This document shows, piece after piece, positions 35,655 through 48,487 of a stretch of 64,000 nt of DNA. The stretch is from Mytilus trossulus. Its lineage: Eukaryota; Mollusca; Bivalvia; Mytilida; Mytilidae. The stretch covers positions 65,293,436-65,357,435 of the forward strand of contig NC_086381.1 in NCBI RefSeq assembly GCF_036588685.1, written 5' to 3'. Made by a program: the position numbers and the translations under genes. The notes beneath the pieces are model-generated. The model worked only from the letters and a program-made list of their open reading frames with translations, had not been told where the DNA came from and searched no databases. The stretch's first letter is position 1. Every line of letters starts with the position of its first letter.

Positions 35655-37496
35655 TTTCGACGGGTCTTAACTGAGTTTAGTCTTAAACTGTGATTCCTAA
35701 CCGTACAAAAACATATGTTTGATTTTCACTGATCCAAATCATACAGCATTTTATCTTTTTGATGTCAATACTCTGTTTAGGCTATTTTTGCTGATTTATC
35801 TTGCAACCTTATTAATCATTAATTTATTTGAGGTAAAAATGGGGTTATTATGGAAACAGGATGACTTTGCTGCTCATCTGAGAAAACAACAACAAATTGT
35901 GACTACAAACACGTTTAAAAACATAATTGTGATTGATTAAAAAGTAAACAAAATCAGAGAAAGGGACTTAAAACCCTGCAAATGATTGACAAGTTTTAAA
36001 AAATACAGATCGTCAAGGTAAAGTCAAAATAGGAGAAGTCCATAAAATCTAACAAAATCAACACTCCATTATATTAAAGAACGGCACGGATAAACAACAA
36101 TCATCTTTTCACTATAACAAGGTATTGAATTTGTTTTTTTGGAAATTGTGGGTTGAACCTGGGTTGAAAACTAAATGAACGTCGTTCAAAATTTATAAGT
36201 CAATCCCTTCCCCAGAGAAAAAGGGCAAAATAAACCAAACAATTCGACTTAAACACAAATTATATCTAGAATATGGACTTTATTTGTGTTTATCACCTGC
36301 GGATCTTTCAGTTAAATTCAACATTGCATTCACATCTTGAAATGAATAGTAATTCAACTAACCGCATCCTTTCATGAAAATAATCTTCACTGATGTATTT
36401 TTTTAAGATTATTTATTAATTGGAAAAAACAAGGAACGTAGGTAAAATCATCTTTGCATCACTGTCTTTAAAAACTAACAAGATCAATACCATAAGGTAC
36501 ACTTTAAAAGGTTCCGTCATGATGAATGTGAAAACCATTATAACAAGTAAACCAACGGCTTTGCTGTAAATTATAAAACAATTGATAGAAATTAAATATA
36601 CTCATCATAGATACTAGGACTAAATGTTGTATATAAGCCAGACGCCCGTTTCGTCTATAAAAGACTCATCAGTGACGCTCGGATCCAAAAAAGTAAAAAA
36701 AAAACCACTAAAGTACGAAGACGTATGTATCAGACAACAACCATATCCAATTACAGGCTCTTGACTTTGGACACGCATTTACAGAATGACTTGTTAAACC
36801 AATGAAACAAAGAACTGTTGGGCTATTTTGCTGTTGGACTAATGGACCCATTCTGCACGTCTTTTTAGCTGTATAAAAAAAATCAACAAATATAACAATC
36901 ATGTAACAATATATAAAATGAAATGGCCCTGGTAAACTTCTTTTCTTATTTGAGATTTCCAGTGCATTTACATTTTTACATTTTAAACCGTAGGACAGGG
37001 GTATTTAAGGGCCATTTATTGCTCTAGAAATACAAATTTTTGAGAAATACTTTGATGATTAAACAAGACGTTTCCTAACGGCCAGACGGATGAGTAAGGT
37101 ATCAAATTGTTGTCTTTCTAAATAAGTTCACGTTCACACGCCCTAAACATGACTAGACCATCTTTTGTATAAGTTATATAAACAGATACTGTCCAGCTAC
37201 CAACAGATACATTTTTCTCTTTTGATACATTCTGACTTCTTATATTTTGTTCAACAGAAGTTAGCTTGTCGAGAAATGAATATCGAGATGTGCATTGTTC
37301 ATAATGCATCCGATTGACTTCTTTTAAAATGAGTTATGCTTGTTATTTACAGTTGTTGTTTATAAATGCTTTTTTTATTACAAGGTACTTGATGTTGACG
37401 ACGTAATTTTTCTTGATTTTGTAAAATAATTCACAACTGTCTACACCCAATCGATTCAATTTCGACAACAACGAATTGAGGCGGCAAATTTATTTC
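35655..37496. other. Upstream DNA of TLR F
   Basis: No gene. 36280-36400 and 36500-36900 match 45770-45840 and about 45960-46440 in the decayed fourth unit, with the shared phrase GCTGTTGGAC and a nearby ATTGACCC/ATGGACCC. A reversed R3 scrap (CAGACGCCCGTTTCGTCTA) lies at about 36641. Confidence 0.55.
36600..36700 (-). repeat. R3 (GACGAAACG..CGTCTGGCG) repeat scrap
   Basis: It shares TCGTCTATAAAAGACTCATC and AGTGACGCTCGGATCC with 55860-55930, and is the reverse of 37640-37735 and 44620-44700. Confidence 0.7.
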
Positions 37497-37570
37497 TATA
37501 TATATGACTTGAACGATACATATGGTATGCATACCTGATACAGCAACCGAACGACAAAATATATCTAAAG
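37497..37570 (+). promoter_or_regulatory. Putative promoter and first exon of the intact TLR F
   Basis: TATATATAT at 37497-37505 is followed by a segment ending ATCTAAAG at 37570, then the donor GTAAAT. An ATG at 37522 opens 16 codons (M V C I P D T A T E R Q N I S K) plus one base. Joined at 39095 this gives a continuous frame into the receptor's hydrophobic leader. The phase fit is exact and an in-frame stop lies just upstream (37510). Two cautions: the ATG is only about 25 bp from the TATA, so it may precede the transcription start, and D and E lack it. The alternative is that the block is a non-coding first exon, with the true ATG exon unseen. Confidence 0.4.
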
Positions 37571-39094
37571 GTAAATATACTGTCTTCAGTTAGATAAAGA
37601 CAATTGTCTACTAATTTTGTATCGTTCATATTTGAATAGATGTGTTGATCTGAGCGTTACTGGTGAGTCTTATGTAGACGAAACGCGCGTCTGGCGTATT
37701 AAATTATAATCCTGGAACCTTTGATAACTCTTTTTAACCTGATAAAGACAGGCTACTAGTGTTACATCGATTCATATTGCCATACAAAGCAGTGGTAATT
37801 TATCAATTTGCCAATAAAATAGACACACTTAAGATTGCGTTCCTAATCCATAACTATGTTCTGATGGTGTTACTGCATCATGAAATTTGAGATAATGACA
37901 CTATTTTTATTTTTTGAATAAAAATTGTTCTGTTTAGAACAAGAGAAAATATAATTAACTGTTTATTACTTCTCTGTAAATCAGAGCAGTCATCTCAAAT
38001 CGTCATAACTAACGCCACTTAGATATGAGAAGAGTACAACCTAAATTTAAATTTATTTTAAGATTATAAATAACGTGTTAATTACGCATTATTTAACAAT
38101 GTTTGTTTGTTAACTTTAAACTTTGGAAAATTCATGACCAATCATTTTATATAATATATTAAGGTAAACATCTTGTTCCGGGTTCAGTAACTTTATATTT
38201 ACTATAGAATTGTACGTCTTATTTTGTTTTTCCCTTGGATACTGGTATGATGTGTAAGTACTTTTTTTTTCTTCAGAAAATCTTATCTTGATGAGAAAGA
38301 CTTAACTTATTTCGTATGAAACAATTGAATCTAACTAATATTGGTATTCAATGCTGCAACTTTATTGAATTGAGATCAATATTAAAAACGGAACACTCAA
38401 GAAGCATTCCGATACAAATGAGCACTGTCATACTCTCAGATACAGGTGATTTCCGACTATAGAAAAAAGATAAGAATAAAATTAACGTCGCCTATTAAAG
38501 ATCTGACAGCAACAAACAATGTCATAGAACATAGATCAACAACACTTCCGAGATTCGAGATTGGTTCGATGTCACTTCTGGTGAACGTGTCCTCGCCGAT
38601 TGTATCACCTGCCCAGTTGTCAACACTTGATTTTAACTATCCTTAGTGTGTTCTTTTTCTGTAAATGTAGAGTTTAAAAAACATCGAATTTCTCAAAATA
38701 TTTGGATTTTCTAACCCTTTCATAGATTTCCTCATTCGTATTAGGCACAACTTTTCGGAAATTTGATTTGTTATGCTCGTCAAATTTGTATCCGATTTTG
38801 GTACTATTGATTCGAGTGTCACTAATGAGTTGTATACAGACAAACCTCACGTTTCGGGTAACCAATTATAAGCCTGGTATCTTTAATGAGGTATTTCTAA
38901 TGAAATTAAACATAATATAACAACAGCAAGGTGTGGGAATTATGTCATTAGCCCAAGCTCCATGAATGATTTAGTTTATCTTGCTAATTTTCAGTGAATT
39001 AGTTTTAAGCTTACAATGTATTTCCCATTACTAAGCAAATGCATTTCATTTCAAAGTCAGTCTGAAATATTATAACTGCATATTTTCTCTGCAG
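37571..39094 (+). other. Putative 5' intron of TLR F
   Basis: It lies between GTAAAT at 37571 and the acceptor TTTTCTCTGCAG ending at 39094. It contains a forward R3 scrap (37640-37735) and a longer R3 copy (38440-38885). The stretch 37735-38000 is homologous to 47760-48010 in the decayed fourth unit. Confidence 0.5.
38440..38885 (+). repeat. R3 dispersed repeat, long copy
   Basis: It shares with 44330-44700 an ordered layout: TCGATG.CACT.CTGGTG, then ATCACC.GCCCAGT..TCA, a central AT-rich part, and the end CCTGGTATCTTTAATGA/CCTGATATTTATGATAA. A reversed, partial relative lies at 55860-56160. Confidence 0.65.
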
Positions 39095-41667
39095 GGAACA
39101 TCAACCTTCAATACATCCTAGTCACTGCTTTTGCATTACTAATTAGTTGCAAACACGCAATACTCAATGATATAAAGGAATGGAAAGCATGTCACTTCGC
39201 TAGTTCTTGTCTATGCAAAACCGTTCCAGGTTCAGGAAATATTATAGCGGATTGTTCAGGAAAAGATCTACTTCGTATACCTAAGCTACCACACAATCTT
39301 CAGAACTTGTTTATCCAAAACAATAATATCAGTAGAATAGAAGATGGGATTTTCGAAGACAGTTCTTTACTAAAGACTTTGGATTTGTCTTTTAATAGAA
39401 TAAGCCATTTAAGAAAAAACTCGTTCAAAGGACTCCAAAATTTGATCTCGTTGAATCTTAGCAATAATGATTTGAAATATGAAAATAAGTCCTTTGAAAT
39501 TTCAGCTTTTTATTTTCTGGAGAACTTGAAAAGCTTGAATATAAAAGGAAATGTCAACACCTCATTTGTGCCAGACTTATGGAAACTTCGGTCCCTAGAA
39601 TTACTGTCAATAGATTATATTGCAGACAAAATTGCAATTCTCGATGAGAAATTTTCAAATTTAAAAAAACTAACAGGTATAGATCTATCTGGTATTACAG
39701 GAAATTGCAAAATGACTATACTATCAGAGAAAACCTTTTTGTTTTTGCCTCAAATAACTCACTTAAATTTATCCAAATGCAAAATACAACATATTTTCAA
39801 AGGAACGTTTAAGATATTAAGAAATATATCCGAACTTGATGTGTCTTTAAATACATGTTTGAGATTCGAAACGCTTGAAAATATAACCACCGATTTGCAA
39901 TACTCGGCAGTTAAAATCCTTAAAGTTAACAATATTCATAGTATTTTCGGAATGCCTACAGTACTGAAAACTTCTCAAATTTGGAACCTAAAAAACACAT
40001 CACTTGTAAGATTCGAAGCCGCTGGAAACCGTATCCAGAGAATAGAATCCGGTACAGTACGATATTTTCCTCAGTCCTTAACAAGTGCAGATGTAGGCGA
40101 CAACATTTTTTCTTTCGGAGAATATGTGCTTGAATTGAAGGATCTGCCAATAACATCACTAGAATTTTCGGATAATTTTACTCCTCATGATGTGTTCGAC
40201 TCCTACGTAGAGGAATGTCCTCTTAGAGAAGAGACTGTTACAATTAATTCAATTAACAACTTGTATTTTTATGAACTTCCATTTTTTGAAAAGTGGAAAA
40301 AGAAGTCTGGATGTTTTCCTGTGCCAGGAAAACTGAAAAAAGTGTTACTTAGGTCCAACTACCTGCAATATGAAATACACAACTTATGTTTCATGGAAAA
40401 CGAGTTAAAATATTTAAGTCTAAGTGATAATGTCTTGCATACATGGACAGGTCCAGTAACGAATATAAGAAAATTGACTGATTTAGACCTTTCGGCAAAC
40501 TTTTGTTCTAATATTTCCAAGACATTTTTCAGTCCTGATTTCATCAATGTAAGATGCTTACTGCTTCAAAACAATCTTTTAGGTCTCGTTCTACCTACGG
40601 ATGTCGACGGAGAAATATTTCAGAACCTCTATAACGTCGAGTACATTAACCTTTCAAAAAATAAAATAGCAAATATACCAAATCTTTTATTTAAAGAGCA
40701 ACACAATTTAGAAAGATTAGACCTCAGTGAAAATATGATTGATGACATCAACTTTAAAATATCTCATATGAAAAAGCTCATGTTTATGAACGTAAGAAAT
40801 AATAGAATATCAACACTAAGTCAATATGCTATGAACGAGTTGGACTCGATTGCCAAAGAGAATAACAACCTCACTATTGATCTTAGTGGAAATAATCTTG
40901 TTTGCAATTGTGATTCTCTGTCTTTCGTCAAATGGATAGTAAACACACCAACTAATTTTCATCTTTTGGAGAAATACGAATGTAAAACATCTAAAAAATC
41001 CATCAGTTTTTTTCGAAACCCTAGAGAAGTTTACGAAACCATACAAAAGGAATGTATGTCATATGAAGGTTTAATAGTTGGAGTAACGACTGGAATATTG
41101 ATGTTTATCTTTATTCTTTGTGGTGGAATTGTTTATAGATACAGATGGAAACTTCGCTATCTTTACTACATGGTCAAGGTCAAATGGCATGACCCCGAAC
41201 ATAAATCAGACAACAAAGATGAACGACTATACATGTACGATGCTTTCGTGTCATATGCAAATGAGGATGACACATTTGTCCATCATAAACTTCTCAATAA
41301 TTTAGAGAAAAATGGTGGAATTCAGTTGTGCTTGCATAAGCGGAATTTCCTACCCGGAAATGACATCGCCACTAATATCACATCCGCAATTCATAACAGC
41401 CGGAAAACTATTGTCATAATGTCTGCAAATTATTTAGCTTCGTACTGGTGTATGTTCGAATTTAATATGGCTAAAATGGAGAGTATTTATGAACGCAATT
41501 GTGAGAACATACTTTTTCTAGTCTTCTACGAGCAAATGTCTGCTTGCGATCTTCCACTTAGAATACTGGAACTCGTTCATTGTCAATCATATATTGAGTA
41601 TCCAAATGATGAGTACGGTGATGTTGTCTTTTGGGAACAGCTTCAAAAGGCAATCAAATCCTGCTAG
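39095..41667 (+). CDS. Toll-like receptor F, main coding exon (intact)
   Basis: This is a pattern-recognition receptor exon of 856 codons with no lesions. Counting from the first whole codon (39097): hydrophobic leader at about 4-18; LRRNT cysteines at 32, 38, 40 and 53; about twenty LxxLxLxxN-type repeats at about 65-600; one LRRCT (Cys 603, 605, 629, 653); membrane span at about 658-680 followed by basic YRYRWKLRY; and TIR at about 711-856. The TIR has box 1 YDAFVSYANED (714), box 2 RNFLPGND with the BB-loop Pro at 753, and box 3 FWEQL (845), so it looks competent to recruit a TIR adaptor. The single-LRRCT layout is the vertebrate-like TLR type. The exon starts after TTTTCTCTGCAG; no in-frame ATG exists before the mid-LRR region, so the start codon is in an upstream exon (phase 1 junction). 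Possible poly(A) signal AATAAA at 42136. It is the only copy here that could encode a full receptor; ligand unknown. Confidence 0.95.
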
Positions 41668-41843
41668 TGAATATGTCCTCTTTGTAACGTATCGTTAACT
41701 ATGTAAAAGGACTTCCGGTATGCATTTGGGATTTTATTTGTGTTTAATTAGTTGTTTTGTCTAGAGACATTATGTAAATATTATTACTTCGTCTCGACTA
41801 CATGAATCATTGCTTTAGCAAATATAAATAATTGATTTAATTT

Positions 41844-41930
41844 TGTAAATCATATATTAAGTATCCAAATGATGAGTACGGCGTTGTTGTCTTTTGGGAA
41901 CAGCTTCAAAAGGCTATCAAATCCTTCTAG
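41844..41930 (+). pseudogene. TLR 3'-tail fragment G
   Basis: It encodes the end of a TIR: SYIKYPNDEYGVVVFWEQLQ, then KAIKSF and a stop at 41928-41930. The 3' flank (ACAAGGACTTCCAGCATGCA) continues to match F's to about 42040. Nothing of the upstream TIR is present. It lies 180 bp past F's stop and is the remnant of a further tandem unit. Confidence 0.9.
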
Positions 41931-43439
41931 TAGATAAGTCTTCTAGTTAACGCTTCTTATCGTTATTTATATACAAGGACTTCCAGCATGCATTTGGCTT
42001 AATAAGTGTGTTATATTATATGTTTTGTCAACAATAGGTAATAAGATTATAGGTTCCTCCGAAATAGATCAACTATAATAGTGGTAAATTTTGATTAGTT
42101 TTATTACCGTTAACCAGCACAATTTGTTACATCTGAATAAAGTAAGTTACCAGTTAAAAGTCGATGCGTGTTCTTTTTAAGATATGTTACCATTTTCGAA
42201 AACAATTATCATCAGCTATTACTGTAGAAGGTATGACTGACCATGTTTAAATGTGTTTTTATTTTTGTTTTATGATCATTACTTCATGCATATTCCTTCA
42301 GTTTAATTCAGGTAGAGAAAAATAATAATACAATACCTATACAAAGGATATTTTGGAGTAACAAAGGAATAATTTTAATGCGTATTTAATCCGACGAATA
42401 ATGGAACAATTGTTAGTTAACATGTCAATCGATAATTGGATACTTTTATATATATTGTCATACTTTGACATATTAAAGCAATAACAATTGTTTTTGAATA
42501 AGATAAAATATTAAGTTTAAATTTAAAATTAGTTAGATAATAGAAATAAGTAGTGGAGGAGTCACTTTAAAATTTTACTATTTTTGTTTATTTTTGCCAC
42601 TTATGATAGGGTTATACAATCGAAAATATTTTTCATGTTACATATTCAGTAATGTTTGAAATGTATGCCAGTGGATCCAGAAGACACATATCTTATGCAT
42701 TTCCGTTGTCTTTAAATATTCAAAGATGTCAACTTGAACATAAGACCCAAATAACCTAGAATTGTCGATATCTTTATTTAGAACAGATGGTGTTTACTAT
42801 ACTTTTGATATACTTTGTTTAATAGGTAGTACCTCTATGCTACTTAGACTAGCATTTAAGATAACATGGATAATGCATAAGTTGTTTGGTTTAAGCTATT
42901 TCTAATGCCTTGCATCCTCTTATTGAGGTACAACAAAACTAGATAACATTAAATGTTAAGGCATTTATGTCTGCTGTATATTTACTAATGTTAAATATGT
43001 TAAAAAAAACATTTCAACAATTTCATATTATATATATATATCTGTAACATTATCTTATTATCATGTTCATGCTCATGTTACATAAAATATAACGTCCATT
43101 TGTGTTTTACTTTGATTTTCATACCTTTTTCTTCAACGGTGTGGTGTATCTTCCTTTAAAAAAAGCTTGATGAATTATAGGTGATTGCTGTCTAGTTTAA
43201 AGAGAATGTTGACATATTCAGGACATACTAAATAAAAAAACAAACATTGAAAATAAGTTAGGTTAAATTTGTGTTCAGTTGCTTTCAACAAGTTCAAATC
43301 AAACTTACCGTTCCTCATTTGTCAACAAACATTGCAATTGATAAGTTAACTTTTCTTAAATGTTTTCAGAAAACACACCATGTAAGTCTAAAGAAATGCT
43401 TATCGTCAAGGATGTTATTTGCCCAAAGTCTAAATAATG
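41931..43439. other. 3' flank of the TLR array; no gene
   Basis: AT-rich DNA without domains. The only identified content is the remaining TLR 3'-flank homology to about 42040 and AATAAA at 42136. Confidence 0.5.
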
Positions 43440-43640
43440 GGAACTATAATTAAGGGCAACAGTAGTATACCGCTGTTCGAAAGTCATAAATCGATTGAGA
43501 GAAAACAAACCCGGATTACCAACTAAAACTGAGGTAAACACATGTTCTTATAGAAAACAACGAAACAACAGAAACACTGAAGTGCAACAAAAAGCCAAAA
43601 CGACAATGCAACACACACAAAAACAAAATATAAGACTGCC
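43440..43640 (+). repeat. R4 dispersed repeat
   Basis: AAGGGCAACAGTAGTATACC begins it, followed by CATAAATCGATTGAGAGAAA, ACGAAACAACAGAAACACTG and ACGACAATGCAACACACA. It overlaps in content with 16690-16780. Confidence 0.8.
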
Positions 43641-44329
43641 ATGTCTATAACATTATATAGTAAAACTTAATAATGCATTTATACGTGTAAACACACTCAA
43701 CCATGAAAGTTATTCTTCAATAAAAGCAAGCCTATTAACGAAATTTTAGAATTTCCAAATAAATCAGTAGAATGACAAATGAATGAGTTAGAAGTAAATT
43801 TGAGAAGGGAAACGGAGAGTGTACAAAAGGAGAGTAGAGTATAGACGCGTAACTTAAGTAAAACAATACTGCATTTTATTTATATTTATTTATCGAAAAT
43901 CTATTTTCCATTTGTCATTACATATACCACTAACGGAGGTAGTTCAAGTCGCAGTGCTGATGATGCCACAGTAATAAATCATGACATTCGAATAGAATAA
44001 GTTTGGAGACATAATTTTGTTTGGACATTGATAAGTATTTTGAAGAATTAGATTGCACGTTCTACTCTTCGGTAATATAGAGTAGCCACCATTTTAAAAT
44101 CCAAAGGTACATGTATGTAACTTCTCAAAATAAAATACATAATAGCGACGGTTAATTTTACTGTCCTTCTGGTATCTTTCGCCCCTTTTTCGTAAAATGC
44201 AGGAATGATTTTAATATCTGTTCTGTTTGAATTATCTACGGTATATTGCAAAATTTAAACAAACAATTTATTGACCGTGTCAAAACTTTAATTTTTGAAG
44301 AATGCTATACATATCGACGCAACAAAATA

Positions 44330-44700
44330 TGGATTATTGAGTTCATTTATAACAACTGGGTCGATGCCACTGCTGGTGGAGTTTTAATTCCCCGAGGATA
44401 TCACCAGCCCAGTAGTCAGCACATGATTTATCATTGATATGGTCATATTTATAGATTAACAGTGTAGAAAACTTTTGAATTTCGGAATTACTAAATCTTT
44501 TCTACTTCCAAAATAGATTACCTTAGCGTTAATTGCAAAACGTTTAGGAATTTTGATCCTAAATGCTCTTCAACTTCATACTTCATTTGGCTTCTTTTTT
44601 TTTTTTAACTATTTTGGATTCGGGCGTCATTGATAAGTTTTTTGTAGACGAAACGCCCGTCAGGCGTAAATATAAAATAAAATCCTGATATTTATGATAA
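44330..44700 (+). repeat. R3 dispersed repeat, full-looking copy
   Basis: It runs from TGGGTCGATGCCACTGCTGG through CACCAGCCCAGTAGTCAGCA to GTAGACGAAACGCCCGTCAG and TCCTGATATTTATGATAA. Its ~370 bp length and absence of coding are SINE-like. Confidence 0.7.
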
Positions 44701-44729
44701 GTCTATGTATCATCACATTCCTGACCCAT

Positions 44730-47700
44730 AACAACTGATGTAATGTTGCGAAGGTCACCATTTTCAAACACATGTGACATTTCGGTAATTTAAAAAAGAA
44801 CCAATGCCAAGTAGTTAAGTTGTGTAAATTAGGACAGAACCGAATGTAAAAAAGGACCTTATATATAATTTGTACAAATGTTAGTAGACCGGTTCATTTA
44901 GTTATCGCCATCTAGCGCTATACCAACATTTCATTGACATGATTATAAAATGAACTCAGATTTGACAATGCTAACAAATTAAATCTGTTGGTTGATGCAG
45001 CTATACAATTTCTATCTATTTACAGAAAATGACTTTTAATAAGAGTTTGAGGCCGCTCAACAATAAAAAAAAAGAGTTGCAAAATGGAAGAACCCTTTCC
45101 TAAAATGTAAACATTATTGATAGGAATAAATATTTTTCGTCTTTGAATCGTGAAATTATTTTCAGTAATCAGTTTTTTACCGATTTGATGATGTGGAAAA
45201 TGTCGTCAATTTCACAATTTAATCAATAGGTATAAGATTATTTTTTTTCAAATAATATACATTGATAAATTTTCCTGTTTGTTATTTATTTAGTTTAGGT
45301 AATCCAATCATCAGTTATCAATAGATTTAAATAAAATTAAAGAACTCCACCCTATTGTAGTGTTAAAATTAAAGCAGACATGCTATATATGAACACGAGA
45401 CTGGACAATGTTGAACTTTGCATAAGGAGTACAAATAAGCATAAAACAAAGCATAATAGAAAAGGGGCAATGTGCAAAAAAATAAGGAAACGGAAACAGG
45501 TTTCTAAAATTTATTTCGCAATAATGAGGAAAAAATATCAAAATGCGTGCGTGCATATTCAGATTTCTATTTTTTGGTATAATAAATATTTTAACAGTCA
45601 CTTATACATCACTTTTATGTGAAAACAGAAATAATTACAACTTTGTCCTTGAACAGGTTATAAATATAAGATCTGGAAACCGACATTACGCGTGAATAAA
45701 CTCCGTTCAATACATTATAAGTGGGCAATTGAACAAATTGTATTGTATTGGTCTTCCCATTTTGTTATTCTTTCAATTAAATTTAACAAAGCCTTCACAT
45801 TTAAATGAAATATAATTCAACTAACTGCATTCTTTGTATGAAATTAGCTTATATTGACACGTTATAATTTGTTTTTAAATTATTGAGAGCCGTAAGCGTA
45901 GCCATTTTACATATCAATATGGCTTTAGAAATAAAAATATAGCCATCCTCTAAAATGTTCCGTTATAATGACAATTAAAACAATTTTAACCAGTAAACAA
46001 ATGACTTTTACTGTAAATTCATCAACAATGAACAGAAAACAATATGACTGACAACAACCATACACAGTCACTGAATTACAAGTGCTTGACTTAGGACATT
46101 TAGGACGAGCAATAACAAAATAATTTGTAAAACTAATGAAACAATGAATTGTTTGAATATTCGGCTGTTGGACAAATTGACCCTTTCTGTAGTAAAAATC
46201 TATAGCAAACCTGAATATTACGATTAAATGGTTCTTTCCATTTTATTCATGTTTTTTTGCACTATAGGTGTATGTATGGATCGGTTTTGCCGAAATATAT
46301 CAATGAATAACATACGATTAGTAATGTAATGATGCCAACATTGAGTACCAATTATATGTATGTATTTAATGGAAATATAGAAAACAACCACAACGTTTAA
46401 AGAAGCATTTTTATAGCTATAAAAACAATCCTAACAAATATAAAGTTGTTTTCAGTTTCGCATTGAGGATCCAAAATTCCAAAAAATTGTGCCAAATACG
46501 GCTAAGGTAATCTATTCCTGGGGTAAGAAAATCCCTAGTTTTTCGAAAATTCAAAGTTTTATATTCAGGAAATTTATAAAAATGACCACATAATTGATAT
46601 TCATGTCAACACCAAAGTGCTGACTACTGGGCTGGTGATACCCTCGGGCATCACAAAACGGGGTATGGACTGTGAATAACCTTCTATATGAGCAAGGAAA
46701 TATATTGTCTTATCAAGATTTTGAACGGCTATATACTTTTAAACCCACATTTTTACAATTCTATGGTGTTAGATTAGCATTAAAAAAAGGGTTACAATCT
46801 ATGGGATTCAACACTGAAAGGAAAAAACAACAACAAACTTTGTTACCTTTTAATATTAACATTTTTTTCAAGTCAAACCATGGTTCAAAAGACATGTATA
46901 ATATATCAAATCAAGGTGCGATACCAGTTGTAATAGCAGCTGAGCGAAAATGGGAGGGTATATTGAATAACATTGTAGGGGATTGGAAAAAAATCCATAA
47001 CTGTGTCACTAAAAACATACCAAGCTCTGATGGTTTCAATAGTGAATTATTCACCGTATTTTAGGTACTAATACTTTACTTTTAAAGATGAACCGTGTAC
47101 AGTGTAATTTATGCACATTTTGCAAGGAAGAACCAGAAAGCATAGATCACTTATTGTGGGGCTGTCATATTGTAGTAGACATCTGGCACCATCTGAATGC
47201 CTTGATTTTTGAAACAACACATATTGAAATCAACTAAATGTAGTCATGTTTGGTCTTTACGACAACTATAAACTAAATTTTATAAAAAAAATAAAGTCAT
47301 TTTACTAGTAAAGTGTTTTATATACACATCAAAGATGCAAGAGGAAAAAACGTCATACAGAGGGACTTAACAACTCAAAAAACATATTTCCTAAAAAAAT
47401 ATGAGTGTGAAAGATTATAACATGTACTGGAACCCCTGGAATAAAGTCATTAATTAATTTAATAGTGAATTATTATGTATAGATGTGCTTGAAATGTATT
47501 TTCCATTATCACTATATATTTTTTAATGAAAATGTTATACTTCATCCATATTTCGTTATATTATATCGTACTATTAGTATTATTTTGTTTACTCTAATTT
47601 GCTTGATTATGCTTATTTTTCTTGCTTTCTCTATTATGTGCCACTATAGATTATTTATTAAATGCCTGTTAATCCTTGATGATCTAAAATAACTTATAAA

Positions 47701-48060
47701 AAAAGAAAATCTGTACAGTTCATATTTCCATAGCAGTGAATTCATTGATCAGATAAAACATTCAGGTTTTTGGTAATTTAACCTGATAAAGACATGGTAC
47801 TAGCAGTACACCGATTCATATTGCGATACAAAGCAGTCGTAATGTATCAATGTGTCAATAACATAGACATAAGTAAGATTTCAGTTATAATTTATAACTA
47901 TTGACTATGTATGTTCTGAAAGTTTTACTGCATCATGGAAATTTGAGATAATGATACTATTCCTATTTTTTTTTTTAAATCAATTGTCGTGATTAAAACT
48001 TGAGAAACATAATAAATTATTGATTTGGTTAATCAGACTGAAAAGTTTTATATTCTTTCC
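44730..48060 (+). other. Decayed fourth D/E/F-type TLR unit (upstream DNA only)
   Basis: Homology to the F unit runs in the same order and orientation: 44740-44890 with 33060-33200; 45090-45700 with 33750-34020; 45770-46440 with 36300-36900; and 47760-48010 with 37735-38000. The RT element and the 480 bp insertion of the F unit are absent. A LINE fragment interrupts where F's promoter block would lie. No receptor exon follows; homology stops near 48060. Confidence 0.7.
46660..47265 (+). mobile_element. LINE-type retroelement 3' fragment
   Basis: About 130 codons (46672-47063) resemble the region downstream of a LINE reverse transcriptase (QFYGVRLALKKG ... KWEGILNN). A frame break follows at about 47064. 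Then LLLKMNRVQCNLCTFC, KEEPESIDHLLWGC and DIWHHLN appear, the C-terminal zinc-finger-like C..C...H..C segment common after LINE RTs. The catalytic RT core and endonuclease are missing, so it is a 5'-truncated dead copy. It is flanked on the left by an R3-like scrap (about 46600-46660). Confidence 0.75.
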
Positions 48061-48390
48061 ACTGAAACAGAAGCAATCAAAATATTGTTATAACACGTAT
48101 ATATGACGAATAAAATAAATACCAATATAACAAACTATAATCATGTTCAGGATTTATGACGGGATTATTAAATTTGACCTTATCCCAGCCCGCGTACAAA
48201 AAAATATTTTGGAAAATTAGCCATTTTAAAATTGGCTTTTAATATTTCAAAAACAATTTAAATGTAATTAAAGCTAATGTAGAGCATAAATAGAAATAAA
48301 TTAACATTACGTGAGAATTGTTAGAAAAAAGTATTTGTAGATTCACATAGAAGACAAAGGGGATATAATTTATGAATATATCTGTGCATC

Positions 48391-48487
48391 ATGTGCTACA
48401 GGGCACAATGGATACTAGTTCAATTAGTATTTGGATATTTGTGCAAAACAAACTCTTATGAGGTATATCGGCTTCCTGAAAGAGATT
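48391..48487 (+). CDS. Ig-SRCR gene exon 1 (signal peptide)
   Basis: An ATG at 48391 opens 32 codons plus one base. The hydrophobic core WILVQLVFGYL follows MCYRAQ, as in a signal peptide. The donor ATT/GTAAGT is near-consensus and leaves phase 1, exactly what exon 2 needs. An in-frame TGA at 48373 closes the frame upstream. It is chosen by structure and phase; a different first exon remains possible. Confidence 0.65.

Noticed and set aside
46672..47064. Treating this 130-codon frame as a host gene
   Set aside because: It starts at GTG and has LINE-like sequence followed by the retroelement zinc-finger segment. It is a dead retroelement fragment.
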